This document shows, piece by piece, positions 9,461 to 19,253 of a DNA stretch of 64,000 nt (positions are counted from its first letter, which is position 1; each line of letters starts with the position of its first letter). This DNA is from Bacteroidia bacterium (GTDB lineage: Bacteria; Bacteroidota; Bacteroidia; Chitinophagales; JAUHXS01). Below the pieces are notes generated by a model. It was not told the origin of the DNA. It ran no database searches and was given only the letters and a program-made list of their open reading frames with translations. The DNA lies in assembly GCA_030426955.1 (NCBI GenBank), contig JAUHXS010000011.1, positions 37,439 through 101,438 of the forward strand. The letters run 5' to 3'. The translations under genes were made by a program, and so were the position numbers.

Positions 9461-9490
9461 TAGTATAAGGGATTAATCTCAATTACAACG

Positions 9491-10750
9491 GTGAGAAAAG
9501 TTTTAATTATTTCTTATACATTCCCGCCCAGCCCAGGTATAGGGGGCAGACGTTGGGCTAAGTTTGCTAAATATTTATCAGATAATAATGAAGTTTTTGT
9601 TTTAACTACAAAAGACAATAGCGAAAAGGTTTCTCCCTGGAATAAGGACATATTAGAGCTTGAAAATGAGAATAAGGTTGTTAGAATTAAGAGAGGAGCG
9701 GTAAAATATATTGAAACTACTCCAAGGACAATAATTAGAAAAATATTTTATAGAGCAACATTACTCTGGATAAAAACTTTTAATAAAGGAAATCCATATG
9801 ATCGAGGAACCCTTATTAAAAGTGCCATTCTACAAGAGGCAATTTCTTTGGTTAAAAAGCATAAAATAAAAAATATTATAATTAGTGCTCCGCCTTTTGG
9901 CTACTTGGTCGAGCTACTTAATATAAAAAAACAATTCCCTGAAGTCAATATGATAGCTGATTTTAGAGATCCATGGACAAATAATAAAACTGCTTTTGGT
10001 TTTGATGTTTTGGCCTCTAAAAGGTTTTTATTTGAAAAAGAACAAGAGAAGAAGGTTATTGATGGCTATGATTATATTATCAGTGTATCGGAGCAGATGA
10101 CTAATCATTTTAGAGCATTATTAGATGATGATAATCAAAGCAAATGTTTAACTGTGGCAAATGGATTTGATCCTGAAGATAATGGGATCAATAATATTAC
10201 AGATAATTATTCTGATAAGTTAAAATTTATTTTTACTGGAACACTTTATAATAAGACAGCATACGTTTATAACAATCTTCTAGACTATTTAATACATCTA
10301 AAAAAGAACGATGAAAACTTATACAAACAACTAATATTTGAGTTTTATGGCGACGTGCCTAAAGATTTTGAGCAGAAAGCCAATAGAGTAGAAACTGTTA
10401 AGATTGGCGGTAAGATAGATATGTCGGAAGTGTACAAGAAAATAAGCGAATCACATATATGTATGCTTTTCTTAACTCGAGACTTGAATTATTCCAGAAG
10501 CACTAAGTTTTATGAGTATCTAAATTTAGGCAAACCTATTGCAGTATTTGGGGAAAAGGGGGAAACTGCTACTTATATAGAACAAAACAAGGTGGGTTAC
10601 GCTATGGATGAGCGTGGCATAGCAGAATCTTTTGCTAAAATTGTTAAAGATTGGAAACTAGATATGTTGCCTGATGTTGGTAAAATAAGCATTACAGACT
10701 TTAGTATTAAAGTAATATCTTCGCAATTAGACCAGATTCTAGTTGATTGA
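9491..10750 (+). CDS. Family 4-like glycosyltransferase
   Basis: 419 residues from a GTG start. The N-terminus VLIISYTFPPSPGIGGRRWAKFAKYL is the glycine-rich acceptor loop of GT-B glycosyltransferases with an N-terminal GT4-like domain. In the C-terminal domain FIFTGTLY begins the donor-binding fold and SRSTKFYEYLNLGKPIAVFGEKGE carries the E-x7-like donor motif. A 30-base gap separates it from the amidotransferase, the largest gap inside this operon. It adds one sugar of the repeat unit; donor and acceptor unknown. Confidence 0.8.
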   Translation: MRKVLIISYTFPPSPGIGGRRWAKFAKYLSDNNEVFVLTTKDNSEKVSPWNKDILELENENKVVRIKRGAVKYIETTPRTIIRKIFYRATLLWIKTFNKGNPYDRGTLIKSAILQEAISLVKKHKIKNIIISAPPFGYLVELLNIKKQFPEVNMIADFRDPWTNNKTAFGFDVLASKRFLFEKEQEKKVIDGYDYIISVSEQMTNHFRALLDDDNQSKCLTVANGFDPEDNGINNITDNYSDKLKFIFTGTLYNKTAYVYNNLLDYLIHLKKNDENLYKQLIFEFYGDVPKDFEQKANRVETVKIGGKIDMSEVYKKISESHICMLFLTRDLNYSRSTKFYEYLNLGKPIAVFGEKGETATYIEQNKVGYAMDERGIAESFAKIVKDWKLDMLPDVGKISITDFSIKVISSQLDQILVD

Positions 10751-11946
10751 AAATACTTTACTACTCGTCTCATCCCAATCTTAACTTAAGCAGCCCTTCG
10801 GGTTACGGTACACATATGAGAGAGGTGATAGAGGGCTTTAAGTGTTACGGACATGAGGTTAAAACCTTAATTAGAGGTGGAGAATATAATAATGGTAAAC
10901 TTGAAATCAAAGTTTCCAGCAGTCCGATAAAGAAGCTAGTTAAGCGGTTGGTACCTCCAATACTTTGGCATAGTATAAAGGACTATAAGTTAATGTTGTT
11001 TGATAAAAAATCTAACAAATTGCTTCAGGGCTTAGTTGAAAAATTTCAGCCTGACTTGATTTATGAACGTGGATTTTATCTGATGAAGTCAGGAACAGAA
11101 GTAGCAAAAAAAAATAATATTGTTCATTTTGTAGAAATCAATGCACCCTATTTAGAAGAAAAGCTTGACATGGAAGGGCCAACTTTCTTTAAAGAAAAAT
11201 GCGAAAAAAATGAAGAGGAGGTAATTTCCAGTGCGGAAAGGATAGTAGTGGTATCCTCTCCACTTAAATTTTATTTTGAAAAAAAATATCCCAATTGTGC
11301 CACAAAAATTATAGTTACTCCTAATGCAGTTAATCCTACTAAGATAAAAGAGCTTTTTAACAGTGAGGAAGTAAAAGGTCTTGAAAGTAAAATATTAAGA
11401 GGAAAAAAAGCTGGAGACATTGTAATTGGATTTGTCGGATCAATACTTCCTTATCATGGAGTTGATTCTTTAATAAATGTATTTGATGAGTTATTAGGAG
11501 AATTTGAAAATTTGTGGTTGCTAATAGTTGGAAGTGGCGAAACTATGACAGAGCTTGAAAACAAGACAAAACTATTGAAGGGAGTTGATAAGATAATTTT
11601 TACCGGTAATATAACACCAAAGCATGTTTATAATCACATTGGGTTGATGGATATTACAGTATTGCCAAAGATAGGTTGGTATAATTCACCTGTAAAGATT
11701 TTTGAGTACGGAATAATGGGAAAAGCAATTATTGCTCCAAATACAAATGCGGTCAAAGATGTAATGGTTGACGAGGAAGATGGTATTTTGATAAATGATA
11801 ATGTTGATGAATTGAAAACGGCACTAGGAAAATTGATTCAAGATAGAACGCTTAGAGAAAAGTTGGGAAATAGTTTTAAGAACAAGGTAGAAAATTACTA
11901 TACTTGGAGGAAGGTTGCTAAGAAAATTTTAGATGCGGTAGAATGA
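10747..11946 (+). CDS. Family 4 glycosyltransferase
   Basis: 399 residues from a TTG that overlaps the preceding stop by four bases (TTGA). GT-B fold: N-terminal SSPSGYGTHMREVIEGF acceptor loop, IGFVGSILPYHGVDSLI at the start of the C-terminal domain, and PVKIFEYGIMGKAIIAPNT as the donor-binding E-containing motif. Retaining GT4 family. Part of the same translationally coupled run, so it probably adds a further sugar to the same glycan. Confidence 0.85.
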   Translation: MKILYYSSHPNLNLSSPSGYGTHMREVIEGFKCYGHEVKTLIRGGEYNNGKLEIKVSSSPIKKLVKRLVPPILWHSIKDYKLMLFDKKSNKLLQGLVEKFQPDLIYERGFYLMKSGTEVAKKNNIVHFVEINAPYLEEKLDMEGPTFFKEKCEKNEEEVISSAERIVVVSSPLKFYFEKKYPNCATKIIVTPNAVNPTKIKELFNSEEVKGLESKILRGKKAGDIVIGFVGSILPYHGVDSLINVFDELLGEFENLWLLIVGSGETMTELENKTKLLKGVDKIIFTGNITPKHVYNHIGLMDITVLPKIGWYNSPVKIFEYGIMGKAIIAPNTNAVKDVMVDEEDGILINDNVDELKTALGKLIQDRTLREKLGNSFKNKVENYYTWRKVAKKILDAVE

Positions 11947-13154
11947 AAATTCTTTTATTGACAGACGGAATCAGCCCATATGTTTTGGGAGGTATGCAAC
12001 GGCATTCATACTTTTTGTCAAGATATTTAGTTCTGGAAGGCCACTCTGTGCATCTTTATCATTGTGTAAATAATGATGAAAAACTACTATCTAACGAGGA
12101 AGTTTTTAATGTCGTTTTTGATCAAGTTCCTTCTAAAGTTAAGACAAGTGCTAGAGAAAAGTTTACTAGTAATTGCATTCATTTTCCCCAATTAGACAAA
12201 TGGCCAGGGCATTATTTAAGAGAATCATTCCAGTATAGCCAACTTATTTTTGAAGATAGTAAGAACAAGCTTAATGATTTTGACTTTATCTATGCAAAAG
12301 GATTCTCAGCATGGAAGTTGTTATCCGAAAAAGAAAAAGGATTGAAATGTCCACCAATAGGAGTTAAATTTCATGGAATGAATATGTTTCAGCACACGCC
12401 AAGCATTAAGGGAAGGTTAGAAAACTATATGTTTAGAAGTCCAGCAAAGTACAATATGCGAATGGCTGATTATGTCTTTTCCTATGGAGGAAAGATTACA
12501 GGGATTATAGTTAATCAAGGCATTAATAAAGAAAAGATTATTGATATGCCAACTGGTATTTCAAAAAACTGGGTGAGAGGTAATATTGGTGAAAAAGGAT
12601 CTTCTGAAAAAATTAAGTTTTTATTTGTTGGTCGATATGATAAAGTAAAAGGGATTAAAGAAATATATGAAGCAATAAGTACTTTGTCAACAGATGATAA
12701 AGAATTTCATTTTGTCGGTCCGTTTGAAAGTGAAAACCAACTAAAAACTGAACATATTATTTATCATGGTAAGATTACTGATGAAGAGCAATTGAAAAAA
12801 ATATACGACTCTTGTGATATATTACTTTGTCCAAGCCACTCAGAAGGAATGCCCAATGCAGTGGTTGAAGCAATGGCAAGAGGATTAGGCATCATTGCTA
12901 CAGATACTGGTGCGATGTCAATGTTAGTCAAAAATGGTAAAAATGGATACTTGATTGATAAGTCAACACCCAAAAATATTAAGTTAACAATTAATGAGAT
13001 GCTGAACCTAAGTAGTGATCAAATAAATGCTATGAAACAGAAATCTTTGCAAATAGCTCAAAAAGAGTTATCGTGGGACAACATTGCTAAAAGGTTAACA
13101 CATCAACTTGAACGTATCGTTGCTAAGCGTTCTGCTTCAAATTCTTCAGTATAA
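11943..13154 (+). CDS. Family 4 glycosyltransferase
   Basis: 403 residues, ATG overlapping the upstream stop by four bases. GT-B motifs: SPYVLGGMQRHSYFLSRYL in the N-terminal domain, FLFVGRYDKVKGIKEIYEAI at the domain junction, and CPSHSEGMPNAVVEAMARG, the classic E-x7-E donor site of GT4 enzymes. This is the last plus-strand gene of the polysaccharide operon. Its final 32 bases overlap the 3' end of the convergent epimerase gene. Confidence 0.88.
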   Translation: MKILLLTDGISPYVLGGMQRHSYFLSRYLVLEGHSVHLYHCVNNDEKLLSNEEVFNVVFDQVPSKVKTSAREKFTSNCIHFPQLDKWPGHYLRESFQYSQLIFEDSKNKLNDFDFIYAKGFSAWKLLSEKEKGLKCPPIGVKFHGMNMFQHTPSIKGRLENYMFRSPAKYNMRMADYVFSYGGKITGIIVNQGINKEKIIDMPTGISKNWVRGNIGEKGSSEKIKFLFVGRYDKVKGIKEIYEAISTLSTDDKEFHFVGPFESENQLKTEHIIYHGKITDEEQLKKIYDSCDILLCPSHSEGMPNAVVEAMARGLGIIATDTGAMSMLVKNGKNGYLIDKSTPKNIKLTINEMLNLSSDQINAMKQKSLQIAQKELSWDNIAKRLTHQLERIVAKRSASNSSV

Positions 13155-14055
13155 CGTTTAAGCCGGTGTTTAAGTCCGTATTAGGTTTGTATCCAATAGC
13201 ATTAAAAAGCTTGTCAGAGCTGCCAAACCTTCGTTCAACTTCATAGTCATATCTTTTCTTGGGAGCCTGAACGTATTCTATTTTTGATTTTGAGTTAGTC
13301 ACTTTTTTTATCTCTTGAGCCAATTGATCAATGGTCATCTCATTTTCATTAGCAATATTGAATATCTCAGATCCACTTACTTTATCTGCCAGCATCAGGC
13401 ATGCTTTAATAGTATCATCAATATAGGTAAAGTCTCTTGTTTGTTTTCCATTGCCAAATACTGTAATATCGTCGTCTGCTAAGGCTTGTTCAAAAAATCT
13501 TGGAATAACCATTCTGCTGTCTTGGCTAGGGCCATATACATTGAAGAATCGCAGTGAAATTGAATTTAATCCTTTTTCCTCATTTTGAGCAGCCAAGTAT
13601 ATTTCGTTATATCTTTTAGCTATTGCATAGCTTGTTCTAGGGTCAACTTGAATGGTTTCCGTAACAGATTGTTGCATTGCAGAATGACCATATATTCCGC
13701 TAGTTGAGGCATAAATTACTTTTTCCACATCGTGACTTAGAGCCGATTCCGTAATGTTTTGCATACCGATTACTTCAGTGTCCATTGTTTCGACTGGATT
13801 GTCTGCCACAACATCAACTCCCAAAACAGCAGCAAAGTGGTACACTTGGTCACACCCCTTGACTAGCTTGTTAACAAGGTCTCTATTTTTTACATCGCCT
13901 TTTACGAATTCAATTGATTTAAAGACATCTCGTTCTATCTTGTTGCCCCTTAATAGTATATCTAAGACAATAACTTCATTCCCCTCTTCAACTAATCTTT
14001 TTACTAAGTGGCTACCAATAAAACCTGCTCCACCTGTTACCAGTATTTTTTTCAT
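13123..14055 (-). CDS. NAD-dependent epimerase/dehydratase (extended SDR)
   Basis: 310 residues. Rossmann motif TGGAGFIGSH from residue 7, catalytic pair Y143-x3-K147 in TSYAIAKRYNE, and GNGKQTRDFTYIDD in the substrate domain, as in UDP-glucose 4-epimerase and related nucleotide-sugar enzymes. It is transcribed against the polysaccharide operon and overlaps its last gene by 32 bases at the 3' ends. Likely contributes a precursor sugar to the same pathway; the specific reaction is not evident. Confidence 0.85.
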   Translation of the reverse strand: MKKILVTGGAGFIGSHLVKRLVEEGNEVIVLDILLRGNKIERDVFKSIEFVKGDVKNRDLVNKLVKGCDQVYHFAAVLGVDVVADNPVETMDTEVIGMQNITESALSHDVEKVIYASTSGIYGHSAMQQSVTETIQVDPRTSYAIAKRYNEIYLAAQNEEKGLNSISLRFFNVYGPSQDSRMVIPRFFEQALADDDITVFGNGKQTRDFTYIDDTIKACLMLADKVSGSEIFNIANENEMTIDQLAQEIKKVTNSKSKIEYVQAPKKRYDYEVERRFGSSDKLFNAIGYKPNTDLNTGLNVILKNLKQNA

Positions 14056-14370
14056 TTGCTTGATTTCGTTGTGCCATCGAAGTTATCCAACTTTGACTGA
14101 ATATCATAATTGTTTTTATGTTATTATCCTACTGCACCCTAGGTTTTGTATATTTTCTTTTAGAGTTAAAAGTTAGATAGAATAGTCAATAGCCTCTAGG
14201 CAGTAGACAAAGATTGCATTAAACACAATTTATGATTTTACCCCTGTCCCTTGTTTCTAGTTTCTTATTTCTCATTTCCAGTTTCATTGTACATTAATCA
14301 CTAAGAACTATTAACCATTTATCTTTCCAACTACCAATTAAAGTTTTAAATTTACAGCAAATTAAGTTTT
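14056..14370. other. Divergent intergenic region with TTTCNNN heptamer tract
   Basis: 315 bases between the epimerase (minus) and fbaB (plus). No gene is visible. At 14254-14288 five heptamers follow one another without gaps: TTTCTAG, TTTCTTA, TTTCTCA, TTTCCAG, TTTCATT. Similar seven-base periodicity recurs in other gaps of this window. A TATCTTTC sequence at 14320-14327 is one mismatch from the TAnnTTTG -7 element but has no partner at the right distance. Confidence 0.6.
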
Positions 14371-15429
14371 ATGTCATTAGAGAAAATAACTGGACTGCTA
14401 GGAGATTCTGCTCAATCTTTACTAGAGCATAAATGCACAACAATTGCAAAAGAGCAGATATACCAACCTAGTGCCGATTTTATTGATAATGTTTGGTCTC
14501 AATCCAATAGAAGTATAAATGTTTTAAGAAACTTACAAGCGATTCATAGTAATGGACGTTTGGGTAATTCAGGTTATTTATCCATTCTTCCAGTAGATCA
14601 AGGAATTGAGCATTCCGCAGGTGCATCCTTTGCTCCCAATCCTATTTACTTTGATCCGGAAAATATTGTAAAACTGGCAATAGAAGGTGGTTGCAATGCT
14701 ATAGCATCAACTTATGGGGTATTGGCATCGGTTGCAAGAAAATATGCGCACAGAATTCCGTTTGTCGTAAAAGTCAATCATAATGAACTACTTAGCTATC
14801 CTAATAACTTCGATCAAATTCTTTTCGGTACAATCAGAGATGCATGGAATATGGGAGCAGCAGCAATCGGCGCAACCATTTACTTTGGTTCAGAGGAGTC
14901 TAATAGACAGATAACGGAAATTGCAGAAGCATTTGAGTACGCTCATGAATTAGGAATGGCAACGATTCTTTGGTGTTATTTAAGAAATAGCGATTTTAAA
15001 AAAGATGGTAAAGATTATCATACCGCTACGGACATAACAGCTCAAGCTAATCATATAGGAGTTACTATTCAGGCAGACATTATTAAGCAAAAGCTACCAA
15101 CAACAAATGGTGGTTATAATGCTATAAATTTTGGTAAGACAAGTCCGATTGTTTACGACCAGCTAACATCTGATCACCCGATAGATTTGTGTCGATATCA
15201 AGTAGCCAATTGTTATATGGGAAGAGTTGGGTTGATTAATTCAGGTGGAGAATCAAAAGGAGCATCAGATTTAGCAGATGCTGTTACAACAGCTGTTATT
15301 AATAAAAGAGCTGGAGGAACCGGATTGATTTCAGGAAGAAAGGCTTTTCAAAAGCCAATGAACGAAGGAGTTGCCCTGCTCAATGCTATTCAGGATGTTT
15401 ATCTGGAAAAACAAATTGATTTAGCATAA
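14371..15429 (+). CDS. fbaB: Class I fructose-bisphosphate aldolase, FbaB type
   Basis: 352 residues of the archaeal/DhnA-type class I aldolase family, which cleaves fructose 1,6-bisphosphate to DHAP and glyceraldehyde 3-phosphate through a Schiff base. Motifs include [15 protein letters not shown] (73-87), [12 protein letters not shown], and a C-terminal third very like Escherichia coli FbaB ([14 protein letters not shown], then [11 protein letters not shown] and [12 protein letters not shown]). The lysine in ADIIKQK (K239) is the expected Schiff-base residue by family comparison. Length matches FbaB (about 350). The gene lies 10 bases before accD and may be cotranscribed with it. Confidence 0.93.
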   Translation: MSLEKITGLLGDSAQSLLEHKCTTIAKEQIYQPSADFIDNVWSQSNRSINVLRNLQAIHSNGRLGNSGYLSILPVDQGIEHSAGASFAPNPIYFDPENIVKLAIEGGCNAIASTYGVLASVARKYAHRIPFVVKVNHNELLSYPNNFDQILFGTIRDAWNMGAAAIGATIYFGSEESNRQITEIAEAFEYAHELGMATILWCYLRNSDFKKDGKDYHTATDITAQANHIGVTIQADIIKQKLPTTNGGYNAINFGKTSPIVYDQLTSDHPIDLCRYQVANCYMGRVGLINSGGESKGASDLADAVTTAVINKRAGGTGLISGRKAFQKPMNEGVALLNAIQDVYLEKQIDLA

Positions 15430-15439
15430 AACACATTCT

Positions 15440-16288
15440 ATGAGTTGGTTTAAGAGAATAAAAGAAGGAGTAACAACAACAACTAAGGAGAAAAAAGAAG
15501 CTCCTGATGGGCTTTGGAATAAAAATCCTATCAATAATAAGGTTATCCCCACCAAAGATTTAGAGGAAAATTGTTTTGTAGCCCCTGATGAGACAAACTA
15601 TCATTTTAGAATAGGTTCTGAAGAATATTTTCATATCATATTTGACAAAGGTAAATATGAAGAGCTATTTGCAAACCTGATTGCCAAAGATCATCTCAAC
15701 TTTAAAGACCTGAAGCCGTATTTTGAAAGATTGGAACAAACAAGAAAAAAGACCAATCTTAATGATGCTATGAGAGTCGCTCATGGTAAAGTTAATAAGG
15801 AAGATTTAGTTGTAGCTTGCATGGACTTTGCTTTTATTGGCGGTTCGATGGGTTCGGTGGTAGGAGAGAAAATATCTAGAGCTATTGACTTTGCTATAAA
15901 AAATAAAATGCCTTTTCTGTTAATTTCTAAATCAGGTGGTGCTAGAATGATGGAGTCTGCATTCTCTCTAATGCAAATGGCAAAAACATCAGCAAAGTTG
16001 ACACAATTAGCAGATGCTAAACTGCCATACTTTTCATTAATGACGGACCCAACAACAGGTGGTGTGACTGCTTCTTATGCTATGTTGGGTGATATTAATA
16101 TGGCAGAGCCTAAAGCATTGATTGGATTCGCTGGTCCAAGAGTGATCAAAGAGACAATCAAAAAAGATTTACCAGAAGGATTTCAAAGCTCTGAGTTTCT
16201 TCTAGAGAAAGGGTTTTTAGACTTTATCGTAGATCGAAAAGATTTAAAAAATAAGTTGCATCAGTTAATAGTATTGTTTAAAAACTAA
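15440..16288 (+). CDS. accD: Acetyl-CoA carboxylase carboxyltransferase subunit beta, zinc finger degenerate
   Basis: 282 residues. The carboxyltransferase core is clear: [54 protein letters not shown] and [12 protein letters not shown]. With AccA it transfers the carboxyl group from biotin carrier protein to acetyl-CoA in fatty-acid synthesis. The N-terminus starts like other AccD proteins ([13 protein letters not shown]), but the two CxxC pairs of the usual zinc ribbon are missing: the segments read [10 protein letters not shown] and [12 protein letters not shown], with no CxxC. From memory, loss of this ribbon is common in Bacteroidota AccD. Convergent with the SRPBCC gene, 9 bases between stops. 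Confidence 0.93.
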   Translation: MSWFKRIKEGVTTTTKEKKEAPDGLWNKNPINNKVIPTKDLEENCFVAPDETNYHFRIGSEEYFHIIFDKGKYEELFANLIAKDHLNFKDLKPYFERLEQTRKKTNLNDAMRVAHGKVNKEDLVVACMDFAFIGGSMGSVVGEKISRAIDFAIKNKMPFLLISKSGGARMMESAFSLMQMAKTSAKLTQLADAKLPYFSLMTDPTTGGVTASYAMLGDINMAEPKALIGFAGPRVIKETIKKDLPEGFQSSEFLLEKGFLDFIVDRKDLKNKLHQLIVLFKN

Positions 16289-16297
16289 TAACTCTCC

Positions 16298-16813
16298 TTA
16301 CCCTTCTGCAAACGACTTAAATCGATCTAGCAATTCCTGATCTACAGCACTAAAAGCGCCTTGCATAAAGGCAAATAAGCATTGATAAGTGTAGCTATTT
16401 CCTTTGAGGTAAGTGCAATGTCTAATAGCACTTTTTTGATTGTCAATCGGTACAAAATAAACGGTATCTATTTTTTGCATCATGTCAATGTCAAACCCTA
16501 AAGTTACCTTTTGGTTGAACTCATATTCCAGAAGAGTTTCAGTAACCTTTATCTCCTGTCCTCCTTCATTGAATGTAAATGCTATCTCAGTTCCTACCAT
16601 ATTCGGATTTATTGTAACGATCTCATAACGTACAAAACCTGGCATCCATTCTTTAGCTTTGGTTAAGTCGTTGTATTTTTCAAAGGCTTTGTGGGCAGGA
16701 ATATCAAGTTGTACTTGCGTTACATAGTGCAGGTCTGGCTTGATTAACCCTGCTGTGAAAAAGGCAATTGCCAATATTAGTAATACAGCTCCTAAGATTT
16801 TTAATACTTTCAT
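16298..16813 (-). CDS. SRPBCC-fold (polyketide cyclase/dehydrase-like) membrane-anchored protein
   Basis: 171 residues. One N-terminal hydrophobic segment (about 5-25) serves as an anchor or uncleaved signal. The rest matches the START/SRPBCC layout: VQLDIPAHKAFEKYNDLTKAKEWMPGF near the N-terminus, then alternating beta strands and a long C-terminal helix. Members bind hydrophobic ligands in a helix-grip cavity; no specific function can be assigned. It starts 8 bases after the ffh stop on the same strand, so it is probably cotranscribed with ffh. Confidence 0.7.
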   Translation of the reverse strand: MKVLKILGAVLLILAIAFFTAGLIKPDLHYVTQVQLDIPAHKAFEKYNDLTKAKEWMPGFVRYEIVTINPNMVGTEIAFTFNEGGQEIKVTETLLEYEFNQKVTLGFDIDMMQKIDTVYFVPIDNQKSAIRHCTYLKGNSYTYQCLFAFMQGAFSAVDQELLDRFKSFAEG

Positions 16814-16821
16814 TCGCTAAT

Positions 16822-18162
16822 TTATCTCGGCATTTTCATGCCCTTGAACATATCCATACCTCTTCCAGACATATTCATTTTAGAGAATGTCTTCATCATT
16901 TTTCTCATGTCTTCAAACTGCTTAACAAATTGATTCACTTCTTGTATCGTATTGCCACTTCCCTCAGCTATTCTCTTTCTTCTTGTGCCATTAAAAAGTT
17001 GAGGATTCGTTCTTTCCTCCTGAGTCATGGATAAGATCATTGCCTCTATTTTCTTGAAAGAGTTTTCATCAATGTCCACATCCTTAATTGCTTTTCCCAT
17101 ACCCGGAACCATTCCCAGCAAATCCTTGAAATTACCCATTTTCTTAATCTGATTCAACTGAGTAAGAAAATCGTTAAAGTCAAATTGATTCTTACGAATT
17201 TTCTTTTGAATCTTCTTTGCTTCTTCCTCATCATATTGTTCTTGTGCACGCTCAACAAGGGAGACAATGTCACCCATGCCTAAGATTCTCTGAGCCATCC
17301 TGTCTGGATGAAACACATCAATGTCTTCAAGCTTCTCTCCAGTTCCAACCATTTTGAGTGGCTTCCCAACCACATGGCTGATGGATAAAGCCGCACCACC
17401 TCTGGTATCACCATCTAACTTGGTCATGATGACACCATCAAAATTCAATACATCGTTGAAGGCTTTAGCGGTATTGACAGCATCTTGCCCAGTCATTGCA
17501 TCAACGACAAACAAAATCTCGTCAGGGTTAATTGCTTTTTTTACATCAGCAATTTCTGTCATCATTTGTTCATCTATAGCTAAACGTCCCGCCGTATCTA
17601 CGATGACAATGTCATTGCCGTTAGACTTTGCTTGCTGAATCGCATTAGAAGCAATCTTTACTGGGTTTTTGTTCTCAACTTCTTTGTATACTTCAACATC
17701 TATCTGCTCTCCTAAGACAGAGATTTGGTCAATCGCTGCCGGTCGATATACATCACAAGCAACCAATAATGGTTTTTTATTCTTTTTTTCTTTTAAATAT
17801 TTAGCAAGCTTTCCTGAAAAAGTTGTTTTTCCAGATCCTTGTAAACCAGACATTAATATGATAGCTGGGTTGCTTTTGGTGTTGATTTCAGAGCTATTAC
17901 GACCCATGAGCTCAGTCAGCTCATCTTGAACAATCTTGGTTAATAATTGTCCAGGAGATACTGCTGTTAAAACTTTCTCCCCTAACGCTTTTTCTTTTAC
18001 CGTATCTGTAAAATCCTTTGCTATTTTGTAGTTTACATCTGCATCAACAAGAGCACGTCTTATTTCTTTGATAGTTGAAGCAACGTTTATTTCTGTGATG
18101 TTGCCCTGTCCTTTTAAGGTCTTAAACGCCCTATCTAACCGATCTGATAAATTTTCAAACAT
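16822..18162 (-). CDS. ffh: Signal recognition particle protein Ffh (SRP54)
   Basis: 446 residues, the usual length. N domain 1-85, then the GTPase G domain with P-loop GLQGSGKTT (106-114), DTAGR, and TKLDGDTRGG. The methionine-rich M domain from about residue 300 ends in MSGRGMDMFKGMKMPR. It binds signal peptides and 4.5S RNA and delivers ribosomes to FtsY at the inner membrane. Divergent from the metal-binding lipoprotein gene across 137 bases. Confidence 0.97.
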   Translation of the reverse strand: MFENLSDRLDRAFKTLKGQGNITEINVASTIKEIRRALVDADVNYKIAKDFTDTVKEKALGEKVLTAVSPGQLLTKIVQDELTELMGRNSSEINTKSNPAIILMSGLQGSGKTTFSGKLAKYLKEKKNKKPLLVACDVYRPAAIDQISVLGEQIDVEVYKEVENKNPVKIASNAIQQAKSNGNDIVIVDTAGRLAIDEQMMTEIADVKKAINPDEILFVVDAMTGQDAVNTAKAFNDVLNFDGVIMTKLDGDTRGGAALSISHVVGKPLKMVGTGEKLEDIDVFHPDRMAQRILGMGDIVSLVERAQEQYDEEEAKKIQKKIRKNQFDFNDFLTQLNQIKKMGNFKDLLGMVPGMGKAIKDVDIDENSFKKIEAMILSMTQEERTNPQLFNGTRRKRIAEGSGNTIQEVNQFVKQFEDMRKMMKTFSKMNMSGRGMDMFKGMKMPR

Positions 18163-18299
18163 AATCTTAGCCTATCTAGAATTATCTGAAACGTGAAGAT
18201 ACTTTTATTGAGCTAAGTTTACAAGTTTTCCTAATACTCTGATATAGATATTTGTAAGTTTATGTTTAATTTTAACATACACATTTAAACCAACTAGAA

Positions 18300-18650
18300 A
18301 TGAAATATATTTTACTTATTGTTGTTGTCGTAAACTTAATCTCATTTGTGTCTTGCAATCCGAATTCAGAAACTTCAGAAAAGATCGTGAATGCAGAAAA
18401 TGTAAACCCAGCCAATGTGCAAATGGTAAAGATTGAAATTGAAGGTATGGTTTGCACTGGATGTGAAAATCATATTAATGGGGATATCCTCAAGATGGAA
18501 GGTGTTTTATCATCAAAAACTTCACACGAGGAAGGGAGTAGTGTTGTTGAGTTTGATAAAACAAAACTCAAGGTAGATGATATCATTACTACTGTAAATG
18601 CAACAGGGTATGAGGCAACGGGGCATCAGTTAGTTGAAAAGGAGATTTAA
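18300..18650 (+). CDS. Lipoprotein with heavy-metal-associated (HMA) domain
   Basis: 116 residues. Signal peptide with a lipobox ending ISFVSC, so Cys19 is the likely lipidated residue. After a short polar linker comes an HMA fold: VKIEIEGMVCTGCENHI carries the MxCxxC metal-binding motif, followed by the VEFDKTKLKVDDIITTVNATGY half. Such domains bind Cu(I) or similar soft metals. Being a periplasm-facing lipoprotein, it may buffer or sense metal at the envelope. The methyltransferase gene starts two bases after its stop. Confidence 0.85.
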   Translation: MKYILLIVVVVNLISFVSCNPNSETSEKIVNAENVNPANVQMVKIEIEGMVCTGCENHINGDILKMEGVLSSKTSHEEGSSVVEFDKTKLKVDDIITTVNATGYEATGHQLVEKEI

Positions 18651-18651
18651 G

Positions 18652-19239
18652 TTGTCAAATTCATTTGACAAGTCGTATTGGGAAAAGAGGTATAGTAATA
18701 GTGAAACTGGCTGGGATATTGGTCACGTTTCAACTCCTATCAAGGTATATATAGATCAGCTACAGAATAAATCGCTAAAAATACTTATTCCTGGTTGTGG
18801 GAATGCTTACGAAGCAGAATACTTGTTTGATCAAGGTTTTAGGAATGTATTTCTTTTAGATTTAGCGAGGCAACCCTTACAATCATTTAAAGAAAAAAAT
18901 CCAAATTTTCCTGATGAGCAGTTAGTCTGTGAAGACTTTTTTAGTCACGACAATACTTATGACCTAATTATTGAACAAACTTTCTTTTGTGCATTAGATC
19001 CTTCCTTACGAACAAATTATGCTAAGAAAATGTCAAGTCTATTAAAACAAGGTGGGAAATTGGTTGGTCTATTATTTAACGAAGACTTTGGTTTTGAACA
19101 TCCTCCATTTGGTGGTACTAAGGATGAGTATTTAAACTATTTCAAACCACATTTTAATATCAAAACTTTTGAAATAGCGTACAACTCTATACAACCAAGG
19201 GAAAGAAGAGAATTTTTTGTAATTTTTGAAAAAAAGTAA
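18652..19239 (+). CDS. TPMT-family SAM-dependent methyltransferase
   Basis: About 195 residues from TTG 18652, which I prefer to the in-frame TTG at 18634 because it follows the upstream stop and sits 6 bases after an AAAAGGAG sequence, one of the few Shine-Dalgarno-like sites in the window. Motifs: SYWEKRYSNSETGWDIGHVS, ILIPGCGNAYEAEYL (motif I), IEQTFFCALDP and LFNEDFGFEHPPFGG, the layout of the thiopurine S-methyltransferase family. Bacterial members methylate thiols, selenium or tellurium compounds. Coupling to an HMA lipoprotein suggests a metal or metalloid role, by inference. Confidence 0.82.
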   Translation: MSNSFDKSYWEKRYSNSETGWDIGHVSTPIKVYIDQLQNKSLKILIPGCGNAYEAEYLFDQGFRNVFLLDLARQPLQSFKEKNPNFPDEQLVCEDFFSHDNTYDLIIEQTFFCALDPSLRTNYAKKMSSLLKQGGKLVGLLFNEDFGFEHPPFGGTKDEYLNYFKPHFNIKTFEIAYNSIQPRERREFFVIFEKK

Positions 19240-19253
19240 GCTGAGGGAAGTAC

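Noticed and set aside
13754..14176. 140-residue plus-strand frame over the epimerase start
   Set aside because: Antisense shadow with low-complexity Ser/Thr composition; the epimerase motifs are on the minus strand.
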